A stretch of 64,000 nt of DNA from Falsigemmobacter faecalis (GTDB lineage Bacteria; Pseudomonadota; Alphaproteobacteria; Rhodobacterales; Rhodobacteraceae), in assembly GCF_003863335.1 (NCBI RefSeq), contig NZ_RRAZ01000015.1, positions 51,292 through 115,291 on the forward strand, given 5' to 3'. Both the position numbers and the translations under genes were made by a program. This document shows positions 26,426 through 34,228 of this stretch, piece by piece. Within the stretch, counting starts at the first letter, position 1; every line of letters begins with the position of its first letter. The notes beneath the pieces were generated by a model. It was not told the DNA's origin. It searched no databases and saw only the letters and a list, made by a program, of their open reading frames with translations.

Positions 26426-27784
26426 ATGTCTGACGTTAAAAACGATCCCGTCACCGGGGAAATCTCTGCACCGAAGCGTCTTTTTATTAAGACCTATGGC
26501 TGTCAGATGAACGTCTATGACAGCGAGCGCATGGCAGAAACCATGGGCGCGCAGGGCTATGTGCTGACGGATAAAGCAGATGACGCCGATATGGTGCTGC
26601 TGAACACCTGCCACATCCGCGAAAAAGCCTCGGAGAAAGTTTACTCGGATATTGGTCGTCTGACCAAGATGAAGAACGTGAAGCCCGATCTGAAGATCGG
26701 TGTGGCGGGCTGTGTGGCCCAGGCCGAGGGAGCTGAGATTCAGCGCCGCGCCCCGGCGGTGGATCTGGTTGTCGGCCCGCAGGCCTATCACCGCCTGCCC
26801 GAGATGATGAAGCAGGTCGATGCCGGGCAGCGCGCGCTGGATACCGATTTCCCGACCGAGGATAAGTTCGAGCATCTGCCGAAAATCCGCACCCGCTCGG
26901 CTCCGGCAGCTTTTCTGACGGTGCAGGAGGGCTGCGATAAGTTCTGCGCCTTCTGCGTGGTTCCCTATACCCGCGGGGCCGAAGTCTCGCGCCCGGTGGA
27001 GCGGCTGTTGCGCGAAGCCCGCGATCTGGCCGCGCGGGGCGTGCGCGAACTGACGCTGCTGGGCCAGAACGTCAACGCCTATCACGGCACCTTTGACGGT
27101 GAGACCTGGGGCCTTGGTCGCCTGCTGCGCGAGATGGCGCAGATCGAGGGAATCGAGCGGCTGCGCTATACCACCAGCCACCCCAACGATATGGATGATG
27201 ATCTGATCGCGGCGCATGGCGATTGCGAAAAGCTGATGCCCTATCTGCATCTGCCGGTGCAATCCGGCTCTGACCGCATTCTGAAGGCGATGAACCGCAA
27301 GCATACCGCTGAGCACTATCTGCGTCTCATTGAGCGGATCCGCGCGGTGCGCCCGGATATGGTGCTGACCTCTGACTTCATCGTGGGCTTCCCCGGCGAG
27401 ACGGATGAGGACTTTGAGGCCACGATGGATCTGGTGCGCGCCGTGGGCTACGGCATGGCCTATAGCTTCAAATATTCCGCCCGCCCGGGCACCCCTGCGG
27501 CGGAGAAAACTCCCGTCCCGGTTGAGGTTGCGGATGCGCGCCTGCAACGCCTTCAGGCGCTTTTGACCGAGCAGCAGCGCGCCGTTCAGCAAAGCATGGT
27601 CGGCCGTGAAGTCACCGTGCTTTACGAAAAGCCCGGCCGTCTGGACGGGCAGATGGCGGGCAAGTCGGATTACCTGCACGCCGTCCATGTCCATGATCCT
27701 GAAGGCAAGCCCGGCGATCTGGTGCGCGTGCGCATCACCGAGGCGCTGCAGAACTCGCTGACCGGCGAGCGGATTGTTTCCTGA
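26426..27784 (+). CDS. miaB: tRNA-2-methylthio-N6-isopentenyladenosine37 synthase
   Basis: A radical-SAM methylthiotransferase that adds the methylthio group to i6A37 in tRNAs. At 452 aa it is full length. The UPF0004 domain holds Cys26 ([11 protein letters not shown]), Cys62 ([10 protein letters not shown]) and Cys96 (AGCVAQAEG), ligands of the auxiliary 4Fe-4S cluster. The radical-SAM motif is [18 protein letters not shown] (Cys170, 174, 177). A C-terminal TRAM domain begins near 380. Full conservation argues for activity. Confidence 0.97.
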   Translation: MSDVKNDPVTGEISAPKRLFIKTYGCQMNVYDSERMAETMGAQGYVLTDKADDADMVLLNTCHIREKASEKVYSDIGRLTKMKNVKPDLKIGVAGCVAQAEGAEIQRRAPAVDLVVGPQAYHRLPEMMKQVDAGQRALDTDFPTEDKFEHLPKIRTRSAPAAFLTVQEGCDKFCAFCVVPYTRGAEVSRPVERLLREARDLAARGVRELTLLGQNVNAYHGTFDGETWGLGRLLREMAQIEGIERLRYTTSHPNDMDDDLIAAHGDCEKLMPYLHLPVQSGSDRILKAMNRKHTAEHYLRLIERIRAVRPDMVLTSDFIVGFPGETDEDFEATMDLVRAVGYGMAYSFKYSARPGTPAAEKTPVPVEVADARLQRLQALLTEQQRAVQQSMVGREVTVLYEKPGRLDGQMAGKSDYLHAVHVHDPEGKPGDLVRVRITEALQNSLTGERIVS

Positions 27785-27902
27785 TCGTGCAATAACTTTT
27801 AATGCGCGAAAGTGGGGCATAAATTACTGGACTTTTCGCCCCACCCCGGCAAGATCACAGGATTATTTCATTCTGTGATTTTTCCACGGGGAGACAGGTT
27901 CG

Positions 27903-28523
27903 GTGAAACGCGGTATTTCAGAGAGGCTGCGGTTTATTACCGGGGCATTTCTTGTGGCGGGGGTGATTGGCTCCGGCGCGCCGGTCCTGGCGCAGTCTGC
28001 GCCGGTTTATAATCCGGCCACGGCAGAGACCTTTGGGCCGGATGGCAAACCGCGGGTGACCGGGCGTATTGACTGGGGTCTGTGGATCGACCCGGATGGC
28101 TGTATGCACTGGTGGGCCGATGGCGGTCTTGAGGGCTATATGGTGCCCCGCCGCGATCCGAAAACCGGCAAAGCGGTCTGCCTCAAGCGCAATACCTGCG
28201 CTGTTGAAGGCACCGATACCCTGTTCTCAACCGATTCCGCCCGTCTGACCGCCAATGGCCGCGCGCGTCTTGAGAGCCTCTTCCGCAACCAGGGCGCCTT
28301 TGGCTACGCCATTTATGGCCATACCGACAGCCGCGCCTCGGATGCTTACAACATGGATCTGTCCAAGCGCCGTGCGCAGTCGGTCGCCAATGTGGCCCGC
28401 GCGGTCGGCGCCAATGTTGAGCGTGTGGAGTGGCACGGAGAGCGCCAGCCCCGCGCAACCAACGGCACCGCAGCGGGTATGCAGCAGAACCGCCGCGTTG
28501 AAATCGTCTGCTATCGGTGGTGA
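27903..28523 (+). CDS. OmpA-domain envelope protein with N-terminal DPDGC module
   Basis: A 206-aa exported protein: signal peptide to about residue 30 (GAPVLA/QS), a Cys-containing module at 61-93 (DPDGCMHWWADGG, EGYMVPRRDPKTG), and an OmpA peptidoglycan-binding domain from about 100 (LFSTDSARLTANGRARLESL; YGHTDSRASDAYNMDLSKRR; NRRVEIVCYRW). It would tether the outer membrane or periplasm to peptidoglycan. The start is GTG at 27903, backed by GGGGAGA 8 nt upstream. The N-terminal module recurs in the next gene, 2 bp downstream, so the two likely form an operon. Confidence 0.85.
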   Translation: MKRGISERLRFITGAFLVAGVIGSGAPVLAQSAPVYNPATAETFGPDGKPRVTGRIDWGLWIDPDGCMHWWADGGLEGYMVPRRDPKTGKAVCLKRNTCAVEGTDTLFSTDSARLTANGRARLESLFRNQGAFGYAIYGHTDSRASDAYNMDLSKRRAQSVANVARAVGANVERVEWHGERQPRATNGTAAGMQQNRRVEIVCYRW

Positions 28524-28525
28524 CC

Positions 28526-28891
28526 ATGATGATGAAACCTTTCGCAGGCGCTTCGCTTCTCGCGGCTCTCTTCGTCTCCGGCTGTGGCGGGCTCGGTCCC
28601 TATACCGGGGATCCGGATGCCTATATCGCTGTGGCCGAAGACCGTGGCTCGGATAAAACCGCAATCATCAACCAGCGCGCTGCCATCGCCTATGATCCTG
28701 ATGGCTGCCAGAACTGGATCATCGACGACGGCGTTGAGGGCTATTCCTCGCCGCGCTTTGACCCTTCGACGGGTATGGCGAATGTCTGCAACAACCACTT
28801 CCCGCCGGGCTCGGTGATCGGCAATTATCAATCGCCCAACAGCGGTATGCGGGACTGGATCCCGGGCCGCCGCAGCGCCGCCCGGAACTGA
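28526..28891 (+). CDS. Small lipoprotein with DPDGC module
   Basis: A 121-aa predicted lipoprotein with lipobox LFVSGC (Cys20). Residues 57-88 repeat the module of the preceding protein: DPDGCQNWIIDDG, EGYSSPRFDP, STG and a second Cys. Two cysteines at the same spacing in both proteins (Cys61/Cys88 here) suggest a disulfide in the periplasm. The start ATG at 28526 lies 2 bp after the upstream stop; two further in-frame ATG follow at once. I do not recognise a named family; the domain sharing suggests the two proteins interact or bind the same ligand. Confidence 0.75.
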   Translation: MMMKPFAGASLLAALFVSGCGGLGPYTGDPDAYIAVAEDRGSDKTAIINQRAAIAYDPDGCQNWIIDDGVEGYSSPRFDPSTGMANVCNNHFPPGSVIGNYQSPNSGMRDWIPGRRSAARN

Positions 28892-28912
28892 GCGCCAAGA
28901 CAGTCGAAAACA

Positions 28913-28942
28913 GGGCCGCAACTTCGGGTTGCGGCCTTTTCT
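28913..28942 (+). terminator. Terminator of the OmpA-lipoprotein pair
   Basis: GGCCGCAAC (28914-28922) pairs with GTTGCGGCC (28928-28936) around a TTCGG loop and is followed by TTTTCTT. Strong intrinsic terminator. Confidence 0.88.
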
Positions 28943-29078
28943 TATGGCCTCGGCTGATTTTTGCGCATGGCCCTTCATCCCGGGCGGTGGCACAAGAGCA
29001 GGGCCGGACGCGCGCTTGCTCCGGTGAGATTGTGGGCGCAGACTGGCTGCGTTCCATCCAACTGCCAGGGAGATCCGT

Positions 29079-30092
29079 TTGGGCAGCACCCCGATGACCC
29101 CGTCCCGCCGTTCCGCGCCTGTGCCCGAGACGGTTCTCGAATTTCCGGACAACCGCCTTCTGATCACGCTTTGTGGGGAATACGACCGCAATCTGGTGAA
29201 GATTGAACAGGAGGCCGGGGTCAATATCCGGCGTCGCGGCAACCAGCTGACCGTGCTCGGAGAGCCCGACGCCCGCGAGCAGGCCGCCGGGATCCTGCGC
29301 GCCGCCTATGCCCGTCTTGAGGAAGGGCGCGACGTCAGCGCCGGGGATCTTGACGGTATGCTGCGCCTTGGCCCCGCATCCGGCACGGCGCCCGCCGATC
29401 AGATGGAGATGTTCTCGGCCGAAGGCTTTGAACTCAGGACCCGCAAAAAGCCTGTCGCGCCGCGCACCGCGGCGCAGAAGGCCTATGTGGCGAGCCTCTT
29501 TCGCAGTGAGCTGAACTTCGGCATCGGCCCGGCCGGCACCGGCAAGACCTATCTGGCGGTCGCAGCGGGCGTCACCATGCTGATCGGCGGTCAGGTTGAG
29601 CGGATCATCCTGTCGCGCCCGGCTGTTGAGGCGGGCGAGCGTCTGGGCTTTCTGCCCGGCGATATGAAGGAAAAAGTCGATCCCTATATGCAGCCGCTTT
29701 ATGACGCGCTGAATGATTTTCTGCCCTCGAAACAGGTGGAAAAGCTGATGATCGACAAGCGGATTGAGATCGCGCCGCTGGCCTTCATGCGCGGGCGCAC
29801 GCTGTCGAACGCCTTTGTGGTGCTTGATGAGGCGCAGAACGCCACGACCATGCAGATGAAGATGTTCCTGACCCGTCTGGGCGAGGGCTCGCGCATGGTG
29901 ATCACCGGTGACCGCACCCAGATCGACCTGCCGCGCGGCGTGCAAAGCGGTCTGCGCGATGCTGAGCGCATTCTGGAAGGGGTGAAGGGCGTCGCCTTTA
30001 ACTATTTCACCGCATCCGATGTGGTGCGTCACCCGCTTGTCGCCCGCATCATCGAGGCTTATGAGCGCGATGATGAACAACATGCTGGTTGA
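29079..30092 (+). CDS. phoH: PhoH-family ATPase
   Basis: A 337-aa PhoH-like P-loop protein thought to act on RNA. Walker A is GPAGTGKTYLA (about 151), Walker B is AFVVLDEAQNAT, followed by ITGDRTQIDLP. The N-terminal third resembles a KH-type RNA-binding region (IEQEAGVNIRRRGNQLTVLG). The start appears to be TTG at 29079, because GGGAG lies exactly 6 nt before it; the first ATG (29094) has no such site. It heads the conserved phoH-ybeY-corC cluster and overlaps ybeY. Confidence 0.92.
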   Translation: MGSTPMTPSRRSAPVPETVLEFPDNRLLITLCGEYDRNLVKIEQEAGVNIRRRGNQLTVLGEPDAREQAAGILRAAYARLEEGRDVSAGDLDGMLRLGPASGTAPADQMEMFSAEGFELRTRKKPVAPRTAAQKAYVASLFRSELNFGIGPAGTGKTYLAVAAGVTMLIGGQVERIILSRPAVEAGERLGFLPGDMKEKVDPYMQPLYDALNDFLPSKQVEKLMIDKRIEIAPLAFMRGRTLSNAFVVLDEAQNATTMQMKMFLTRLGEGSRMVITGDRTQIDLPRGVQSGLRDAERILEGVKGVAFNYFTASDVVRHPLVARIIEAYERDDEQHAG

Positions 30093-30579
30093 TATTGTAA
30101 TCGAGGAGCCCCGCTGGGAAACCGCGGGGCTTGAAGCCCTCTCTGAGCGCGCCTGCACGGCGGCGCTGGAGGAGCTGGGACTGCCGCCTGAGGGCTTTCT
30201 GGTCTGCATCATGGGCTGCGATGATGCCCGGATTGCTGAGCTGAACGCCGACTTCCGCGGCAAGCCCAAGCCCACCAACGTCCTGTCCTGGCCCTCTGAG
30301 GAGCGCGGCGTTGAGACCCCGGGCGAAACTCCCGAATTGCCCGAACCGGGCGATGAAGACGACCCGGAAGAGCTTGGCGATATCGCCATCGCCTATGACG
30401 TCTGCGTCGCGGAAGCGCAGGATCAGGGCAAAAGCTTTGAAGACCATGTGACGCATCTGGTTCTTCACGGATTCTTACATCTTCTCGGCTATGACCACAT
30501 GACCGGGCAGGACGCCGCTCTCATGGAAGGAATTGAGACGCGGGCTCTTGCAAGACTGGGCATCGCCGACCCATATTGA
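30082..30579 (+). CDS. ybeY: Endoribonuclease YbeY
   Basis: Zinc-dependent RNase needed for 16S rRNA 3'-end maturation and ribosome quality control, 165 aa. The zinc motif is HLVLHGFLHLLGYDH (three His), and the upstream block KPTNVLSWPSEE is also a family mark. A Pro/Glu/Asp-rich insertion lies at about 75-95. The start is uncertain: 30082 (MLVDIVIEE) fits the family best; 30070 or 30073 would add three or four residues. It overlaps the end of phoH. Confidence 0.93.
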   Translation: MLVDIVIEEPRWETAGLEALSERACTAALEELGLPPEGFLVCIMGCDDARIAELNADFRGKPKPTNVLSWPSEERGVETPGETPELPEPGDEDDPEELGDIAIAYDVCVAEAQDQGKSFEDHVTHLVLHGFLHLLGYDHMTGQDAALMEGIETRALARLGIADPY

Positions 30580-30626
30580 TCTTCACCCGCGCCCCGACCG
30601 GGGCGCTTTCAGACCGGAAAGGACCG

Positions 30627-31493
30627 ATGGGCAGTAGCACCGATGGCTTGATGGCAGCGCAGAGCGCGCCGGAAGCTGAGCCTGAACAGGAACGACAGGG
30701 CGGACTTCTGTCCCGCCTCTTCCGTAAGGCCCTCACCCCCGTGGCTTATGGCCACAACGGCGACACGCAGACTGCTGCTGCGGCCGGGCTTTTGAACCTC
30801 CGCCGTCTGCGGGTGGAAGATGTGGCGGCCCCCAAGGCCGATATCATCTCCGTGCCGCTGACCATCAGCCGTGATGAGCTGACGGAGGTGTTTCGCGAAC
30901 ATGGGTTCTCGCGGCTGCCGGTCTATGACGGCTCGCCGGATGAGCCGCTGGGCGTGGTCACCCTCAAAGACTTTGCGCTGAATTACGCGCTGAAGACTGC
31001 CGTCGGGGATTTCGATCTCAGGGCCCTGCTGCGCCCGCTGATCTATGCGCCGCCTTCCATGCAACTGGTCGATCTGCTTCATAAAATGCAGGCTGAGCGG
31101 ACGCATATGGCGCTGATGATCGACGAATATGGCAGCGTTGACGGTGTGGTGACCATTGAGGATCTGCTGGAGACCGTGGTCGGAGACATCATGGATGAAC
31201 ATGATGTTATAGAGACCCCGGCCTGGGTCCAGGAGGCGCCTGGCGTCTGGCTGGTGGAGGCAACGGCGCCGCTGGAAGATTTTGAAGCCGCGATCGGTCA
31301 GAAGCTTCGGGTTGAGGCCGGGGACGAAGAGATCGACACCTTAGGTGGCCTGATCTATCTGCGCGCCGGTCAGGTTCCGGTGACGGGTGAGGTGATCACC
31401 CATGAAAGCGGAGCGCTGATTGAGGTGGTGGATGCGGAGGCTCGTCGGATCAACACGCTGCGCCTGCGTCTGCCGGAAGCTGCCGTGATGTAA
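30627..31493 (+). CDS. CorC/HlyC-family CBS-domain protein
   Basis: A 288-aa cytoplasmic protein with paired CBS domains (about 65-190: VPLTISRDELTEVFREHGFSRLPVY, and LMIDEYGSVDGVVTIEDLLE) and a CorC_HlyC transporter-associated domain at about 205-280. In Enterobacteria CorC aids Mg2+/Co2+ efflux. It is the third gene of phoH-ybeY-corC; lnt, which often comes next, is absent. The start at 30627 is favoured by AAAGGA 4 nt upstream. A terminator follows 33 bp after the stop. Confidence 0.88.
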   Translation: MGSSTDGLMAAQSAPEAEPEQERQGGLLSRLFRKALTPVAYGHNGDTQTAAAAGLLNLRRLRVEDVAAPKADIISVPLTISRDELTEVFREHGFSRLPVYDGSPDEPLGVVTLKDFALNYALKTAVGDFDLRALLRPLIYAPPSMQLVDLLHKMQAERTHMALMIDEYGSVDGVVTIEDLLETVVGDIMDEHDVIETPAWVQEAPGVWLVEATAPLEDFEAAIGQKLRVEAGDEEIDTLGGLIYLRAGQVPVTGEVITHESGALIEVVDAEARRINTLRLRLPEAAVM

Positions 31494-31525
31494 TCCGGGC
31501 ACCTGCTCTGAAGCCTGAAGCCTGA

Positions 31526-31550
31526 AGCCGCAGCATTGCTGCGGCTTTTT
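31526..31550 (+). terminator. Terminator of phoH-ybeY-corC
   Basis: AGCCGCAGC (31526-31534) pairs with GCTGCGGCT (31538-31546) across ATT and is followed by TTTTC. The upstream direct repeat of GCCTGAA (31512-31525) lies against the stem. Confidence 0.88.
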
Positions 31551-31822
31551 CATGTCGCCGGCAGCCTGGGATGCGGGGCGATTGTCTGGTGGGTTTCGGG
31601 GCCGGTGCAGGCATCCGTCATATTCAAAGCGCTGCGGCGGTTTCCAGAATTCTGTGCTTCGCGTGAAGAATCAGCTGACGGATCTTTGAAACCCTCCGCC
31701 AGAGGCCCGGCGCCCTGTCCGATCCAGGCTGCAATGCGGCTGCGCTTTTATCTGCGCCGCATCGGGCGAATCGGCTGAAAAATCTTCGAAACCCGCAGCC
31801 CGGGCACATCGGTGCCTCAGAT
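31551..31822. other. Convergent spacer with an imperfect 27-bp direct repeat
   Basis: No gene is visible. The stretch 31668-31694 (GAATCAGCTGA, CGG, ATCTTTGAAACCC) recurs exactly 100 bp later at 31768-31794 (GAATCGGCTGA, AAA, ATCTTCGAAACCC), 22 of 27 bases matching. This could be a local duplication or a paired binding site. Confidence 0.45.
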
Positions 31823-31855
31823 CCAAAAGGCCGCAGCTTTCGCTGCGGCCTTTGG
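31823..31855 (-). terminator. Terminator of ycgN-ltaE
   Basis: On the minus strand AAAGGCCGCAGC (31853-31842) pairs with GCTGCGGCCTTT (31837-31826) across GAAA, then TTGG. The stem is 12 bp with a GNRA-type loop. It directly follows the ltaE stop. Confidence 0.85.
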
Positions 31856-31856
31856 T

Positions 31857-32873
31857 TCATTCAGAGGCCAGCGCGATAAAGCGGTCGCAGTCTTCTTCCG
31901 TGGTGGCCCAGCTGGTCACAAGACGCGCATAGTCATCGCCGCGCAGGTAAAAGACCGCGCCGGCTTCGCGCAGCCTGCCCACCGTTGCTGCGGGAAGTTT
32001 AACGAAGAGGATATTGGCGGCGGCTTCCGGCGCGACCGTCACGCCTTCGATCTTCGCCAGCCCCTCAGCCAGACGCGCGGCCATGGCATTGGCGTGGCGG
32101 GCATGATCCAGCCAGCGGCCGCCTTCGATCCAGCCCTCGAACTGCGCCGCCAGATAGCGGGTCTTTGAGAAAAGATGCCCCGAGCGTTTGCGGCGCAGCT
32201 CAAACTCAAAGGCTTTCTCGGGGTTGAAGAAGATCACCGCCTCGGCCCCCATCAGCCCGCCCTTGGTGCCGCCGAAGGAGACGATATCAACGCCCGCCTT
32301 CCAGGTCAGCTCCGCCGGGGTCGCGCCGGAGGCGGCCACCGCATTGGCAAAACGCGCGCCATCCAGATGCAGCGGCAGGCCATGGGCCTTCGCCACGTCT
32401 GCGATCGCACGGGTCTCTGCCACCGAATAAAGCGTACCGCCTTCGGTGATATTGGTCAGCGTGACCGCGCCGGGCTGCACCGAATGCACCACACCGGGTT
32501 TCTGGGCACGAATCGCTTTGTCGAGCGCGGCCGGCTCCATACGGCCATGGGCCCCCGGCACCAGCAGGAGTTTGCCGCCGGTGAACACCTCCGGTGCGCC
32601 GCATTCGTCTTCCTGGACATGGGCATTGGTGTGGCAGAACACCGCGCCCCAAAGCGGGCTGACCGTGGCCAGCGACAGGCAGTTCGCAACCGTTCCGGTG
32701 GAGACAAAATAGACCGCCGCCTCCGGCGCCTCAAAGAGGGTGCGAATCACATCCACCGCGCGCGCCGTATGGGCGTCATTGCCATAGGGCATGGCAAAGC
32801 CCTGGTTGACGGCAGAAAGCGCCGCCATGACCTCAGGCGGGCAGGGCGCGGCGTTGTCAGAGGCGAAAAACAT
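31857..32873 (-). CDS. ltaE: Low-specificity threonine aldolase
   Basis: PLP enzyme that cleaves threonine/allo-threonine to glycine and acetaldehyde, 338 aa. The PLP lysine is in FGGTKGGLMGAEAVIFF; the Asp contacting the ring is in PLHLDGARFANAV; ASDNAAPCPPEV at the N-terminus contributes to the dimer active site. Its ATG (32873-32871) overlaps the TGA of ycgN by one base (TGATG), so translation is coupled. An upstream extension of 11 residues inside ycgN is unlikely. Confidence 0.93.
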   Translation of the reverse strand: MFFASDNAAPCPPEVMAALSAVNQGFAMPYGNDAHTARAVDVIRTLFEAPEAAVYFVSTGTVANCLSLATVSPLWGAVFCHTNAHVQEDECGAPEVFTGGKLLLVPGAHGRMEPAALDKAIRAQKPGVVHSVQPGAVTLTNITEGGTLYSVAETRAIADVAKAHGLPLHLDGARFANAVAASGATPAELTWKAGVDIVSFGGTKGGLMGAEAVIFFNPEKAFEFELRRKRSGHLFSKTRYLAAQFEGWIEGGRWLDHARHANAMAARLAEGLAKIEGVTVAPEAAANILFVKLPAATVGRLREAGAVFYLRGDDYARLVTSWATTEEDCDRFIALASE

Positions 32874-33325
32874 CAGGGCGTCTCCTCGATGATATAGTCT
32901 TCCCAATCCTCTTCATCGACCTCGGTTTCCGGCACGGTCCAGCCTTTGACGGAAGCCCCGGCCTTATGCACGGACTGCGGATCGCCTGAGATCAGCGGAT
33001 GCCATGATTTCAGGGGGTTACCCTCATGCAGCAGCCGGTAGGCACAGGTTTTCGGCAGCCAGTAGGCCACGTCGGGCAGCTTTTCCGCCGTCAGCGAGAC
33101 ACAGTCGGGAACGAACTGGTGACGGATGGGATAGTGCTTGCAGCGGCAGCTTTGCCCGTCGAGCAGACGACAGGCAACCCGCGTAAAGCAGACCTCGCCG
33201 TCATCTTCGAACTCAAGCTTATTCAGGCAGCATTTGCCGCAGCCATCGCAGAGCGCCTCCCATTCTTCGGGCGACATCTCAGTGAGCGGGACGGTTTCCC
33301 AGTATTTCGGACGCAAATCAGACAT
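32873..33325 (-). CDS. ycgN: YcgN-family cysteine cluster protein (UPF0260)
   Basis: A 150-aa protein of the UPF0260/YkgJ-like family with a conserved cysteine cluster: CDGCGKCCLNK at 27-37, CFTRVACRLLDGQSCRCKHY, then CVSL and CAYR, the pattern of an iron-sulfur or zinc binding protein. Function unknown. The start has no good Shine-Dalgarno. The gene begins 41 nt after a strong terminator that ends the short transcript at 33366-33575, so expression would need either read-through of that terminator or a promoter in between. It is coupled to ltaE. Confidence 0.88.
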   Translation of the reverse strand: MSDLRPKYWETVPLTEMSPEEWEALCDGCGKCCLNKLEFEDDGEVCFTRVACRLLDGQSCRCKHYPIRHQFVPDCVSLTAEKLPDVAYWLPKTCAYRLLHEGNPLKSWHPLISGDPQSVHKAGASVKGWTVPETEVDEEDWEDYIIEETP

Positions 33326-33365
33326 TGGGGCGTTTTGCGCCCTGGGGGCGGCTTTGGGAAGGGGG

Positions 33366-33401
33366 AAAAAGAGAAAGGGCTGCGCGGCGACGCAACCCTT
33401 T
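33366..33401 (-). terminator. Strong terminator ending the short transcript before ycgN
   Basis: On the minus strand AAAGGGTTGCG (33401-33391) pairs with CGCAGCCCTTT (33384-33374; one G-T pair) across 6 nt, followed by CTC and TTTTT (33370-33366). The 11-bp stem plus T-run is convincing. It lies in front of a gene rather than behind one, which points to a leader or an independent small RNA. Confidence 0.85.
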
Positions 33402-33483
33402 CCGAGATCTACGGAGATGGTCCGGTTAGGGATCGAAGATCCTCACGGTCCCAGTCAGGGTTCTTGAACCCTTGGGGCTGCCC

Positions 33484-33540
33484 TCAGGCCACGGCCGCCC
33501 TGACTGTCCCGACACCTCTCTCCACTATCACTCTCGACAC
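33484..33540 (-). CDS. 18-codon mini-ORF with near-perfect Shine-Dalgarno
   Basis: GTG at 33540-33538 starts the peptide (V/M)SRVIVERGVGTVRAAVA and TGA at 33486-33484 ends it. Seven nt upstream lies GAAAGGAGGTG (33556-33546), 11 contiguous bases complementary to the usual 16S rRNA 3' end, among the strongest such sites in the window. The peptide is rich in Val (GTG and GTC codons) and Arg, with no hydrophobic segment. It could be a leader peptide sensed by ribosome position, or a toxin-like or regulatory micropeptide. Its reality rests on the Shine-Dalgarno and spacing; conservation must be tested. Confidence 0.5.
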   Translation of the reverse strand: MSRVIVERGVGTVRAAVA

Positions 33541-33576
33541 TGGACCACCTCCTTTCAATGCGTTGCCGTTGGGCTC

Positions 33577-33604
33577 AGGCTGGCACAGATGGAGCGTATG
33601 TCAA
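33577..33604 (-). promoter_or_regulatory. Putative promoter of the short transcript
   Basis: On the minus strand a perfect TTGACA (33604-33599) lies 7 bp after the stop codon of the transporter gene. Seventeen nt later is AGCCTG, a poor -10. Alphaproteobacterial promoters often have a strong -35 with a degenerate -10, and the predicted start near 33570 would leave about 15 nt before the Shine-Dalgarno. Confidence 0.4.
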
Positions 33605-33610
33605 ATAAAA

Positions 33611-34228
33611 TTACACCATATCTGCCCGCGCGCGCCGCAGCACCGCGCGGAAAGGGATCAGCGTGATCACCACGAGGGCAATTTTTACGCCCCAGTCCGC
33701 CACCGCCAGCGAGACCCAGAGCGGCACCTCGGGGCCGTAGCCCAGCAGCGGCAGCATGCCACCAGCCCAGCTCACGTCGTTGGCGGGCTCCAGCCAGATC
33801 AGCGCGGCAGAGAAGGCCACGGTGAAGAAAAGAAACGTGTCCAGCATCGCCCCGAAGATCGAAGAGATCAGCGGCGCGCGCCACCAGCTGCCGTGGCGCA
33901 GGCGGTCAAAGATCTCCACATCCAGCATCTGCGCCAGCAGAAACGCCATGGCCGAAGCAAAGGCCACACGGCCGGTCACCAGGGGGCCGAATTCGCCCTC
34001 AATCTGCGTGCCGATGAACGAGCAGATCAACCCGGTGATAAAGCCCGCCACCACCACTTTGCGCGCGGCTTTCGCGCCGTAAAAGCGGTTGGTCAGATCG
34101 GTGATCAGAAAGGCGAAGGGATAGGTAAAGGCCCCCCAGGTCAGCCACTGCCCCAGCAGGAACTGAACGAGGATATTAGAGGCCACCACAACGGCAGCCA
34201 TCCCGAGGATTCCGGGAATGAGTTTCAT
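33611..34228 (-). CDS. Queuosine precursor transporter (YhhQ/DUF165 family)
   Basis: A 205-aa inner-membrane protein of the VUT/YhhQ family, which imports queuosine precursors such as preQ0 or preQ1 for tRNA modification. Six hydrophobic segments are evident; the family block TYPFAFLITDLTNRFYG lies near 36-52 and another, MLDTFLFFTVAF, near 128-139. The start MKLIPGILGM is chosen because it begins the first membrane helix; the longer frame upstream is antisense to the next gene's leader. I see no preQ1 riboswitch in the 170 bp upstream. Confidence 0.88.
   Translation of the reverse strand: MKLIPGILGMAAVVVASNILVQFLLGQWLTWGAFTYPFAFLITDLTNRFYGAKAARKVVVAGFITGLICSFIGTQIEGEFGPLVTGRVAFASAMAFLLAQMLDVEIFDRLRHGSWWRAPLISSIFGAMLDTFLFFTVAFSAALIWLEPANDVSWAGGMLPLLGYGPEVPLWVSLAVADWGVKIALVVITLIPFRAVLRRARADMV

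Larger units (their letters stand above)
33366..33575 (-). ncRNA. Candidate structured leader RNA or dual-function small RNA
   Basis: About 200 nt of minus-strand transcript can be drawn between a perfect TTGACA box at 33604-33599 and the terminator at 33366-33401. It carries an exceptionally strong ribosome binding site, an 18-codon reading frame, and several stems. The element CCCTGACTGGGACC (minus, 33460-33447) can pair with the start-codon region GGTCCAGT (33546-33539, one bulge), with codons 12-15 (CAGTCAGGG, 33506-33498), or, through its first bases, fold locally (AGGGTTC/GAACCCT, 33472-33457). These folds exclude one another. A further small hairpin, GGATC/GATCC, is at 33430-33442. The 5' end is approximate, since no good -10 box is visible. 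I know of no RNA family matching this, but cannot search. Confidence 0.5.

Noticed and set aside
28719..30389. Long minus-strand open frame opposite phoH and ybeY
   Set aside because: The sense genes have clear Walker and zinc motifs; the antisense product is low-complexity Ser/His/Arg and has no family resemblance.
33546..33556. Plus-strand CACCTCCTTTC resembling the 3' end of 16S rRNA (possible rRNA fragment)
   Set aside because: The match is only this tail; no other rRNA sequence is nearby, and the minus-strand reading as a Shine-Dalgarno with correctly spaced GTG explains it better.
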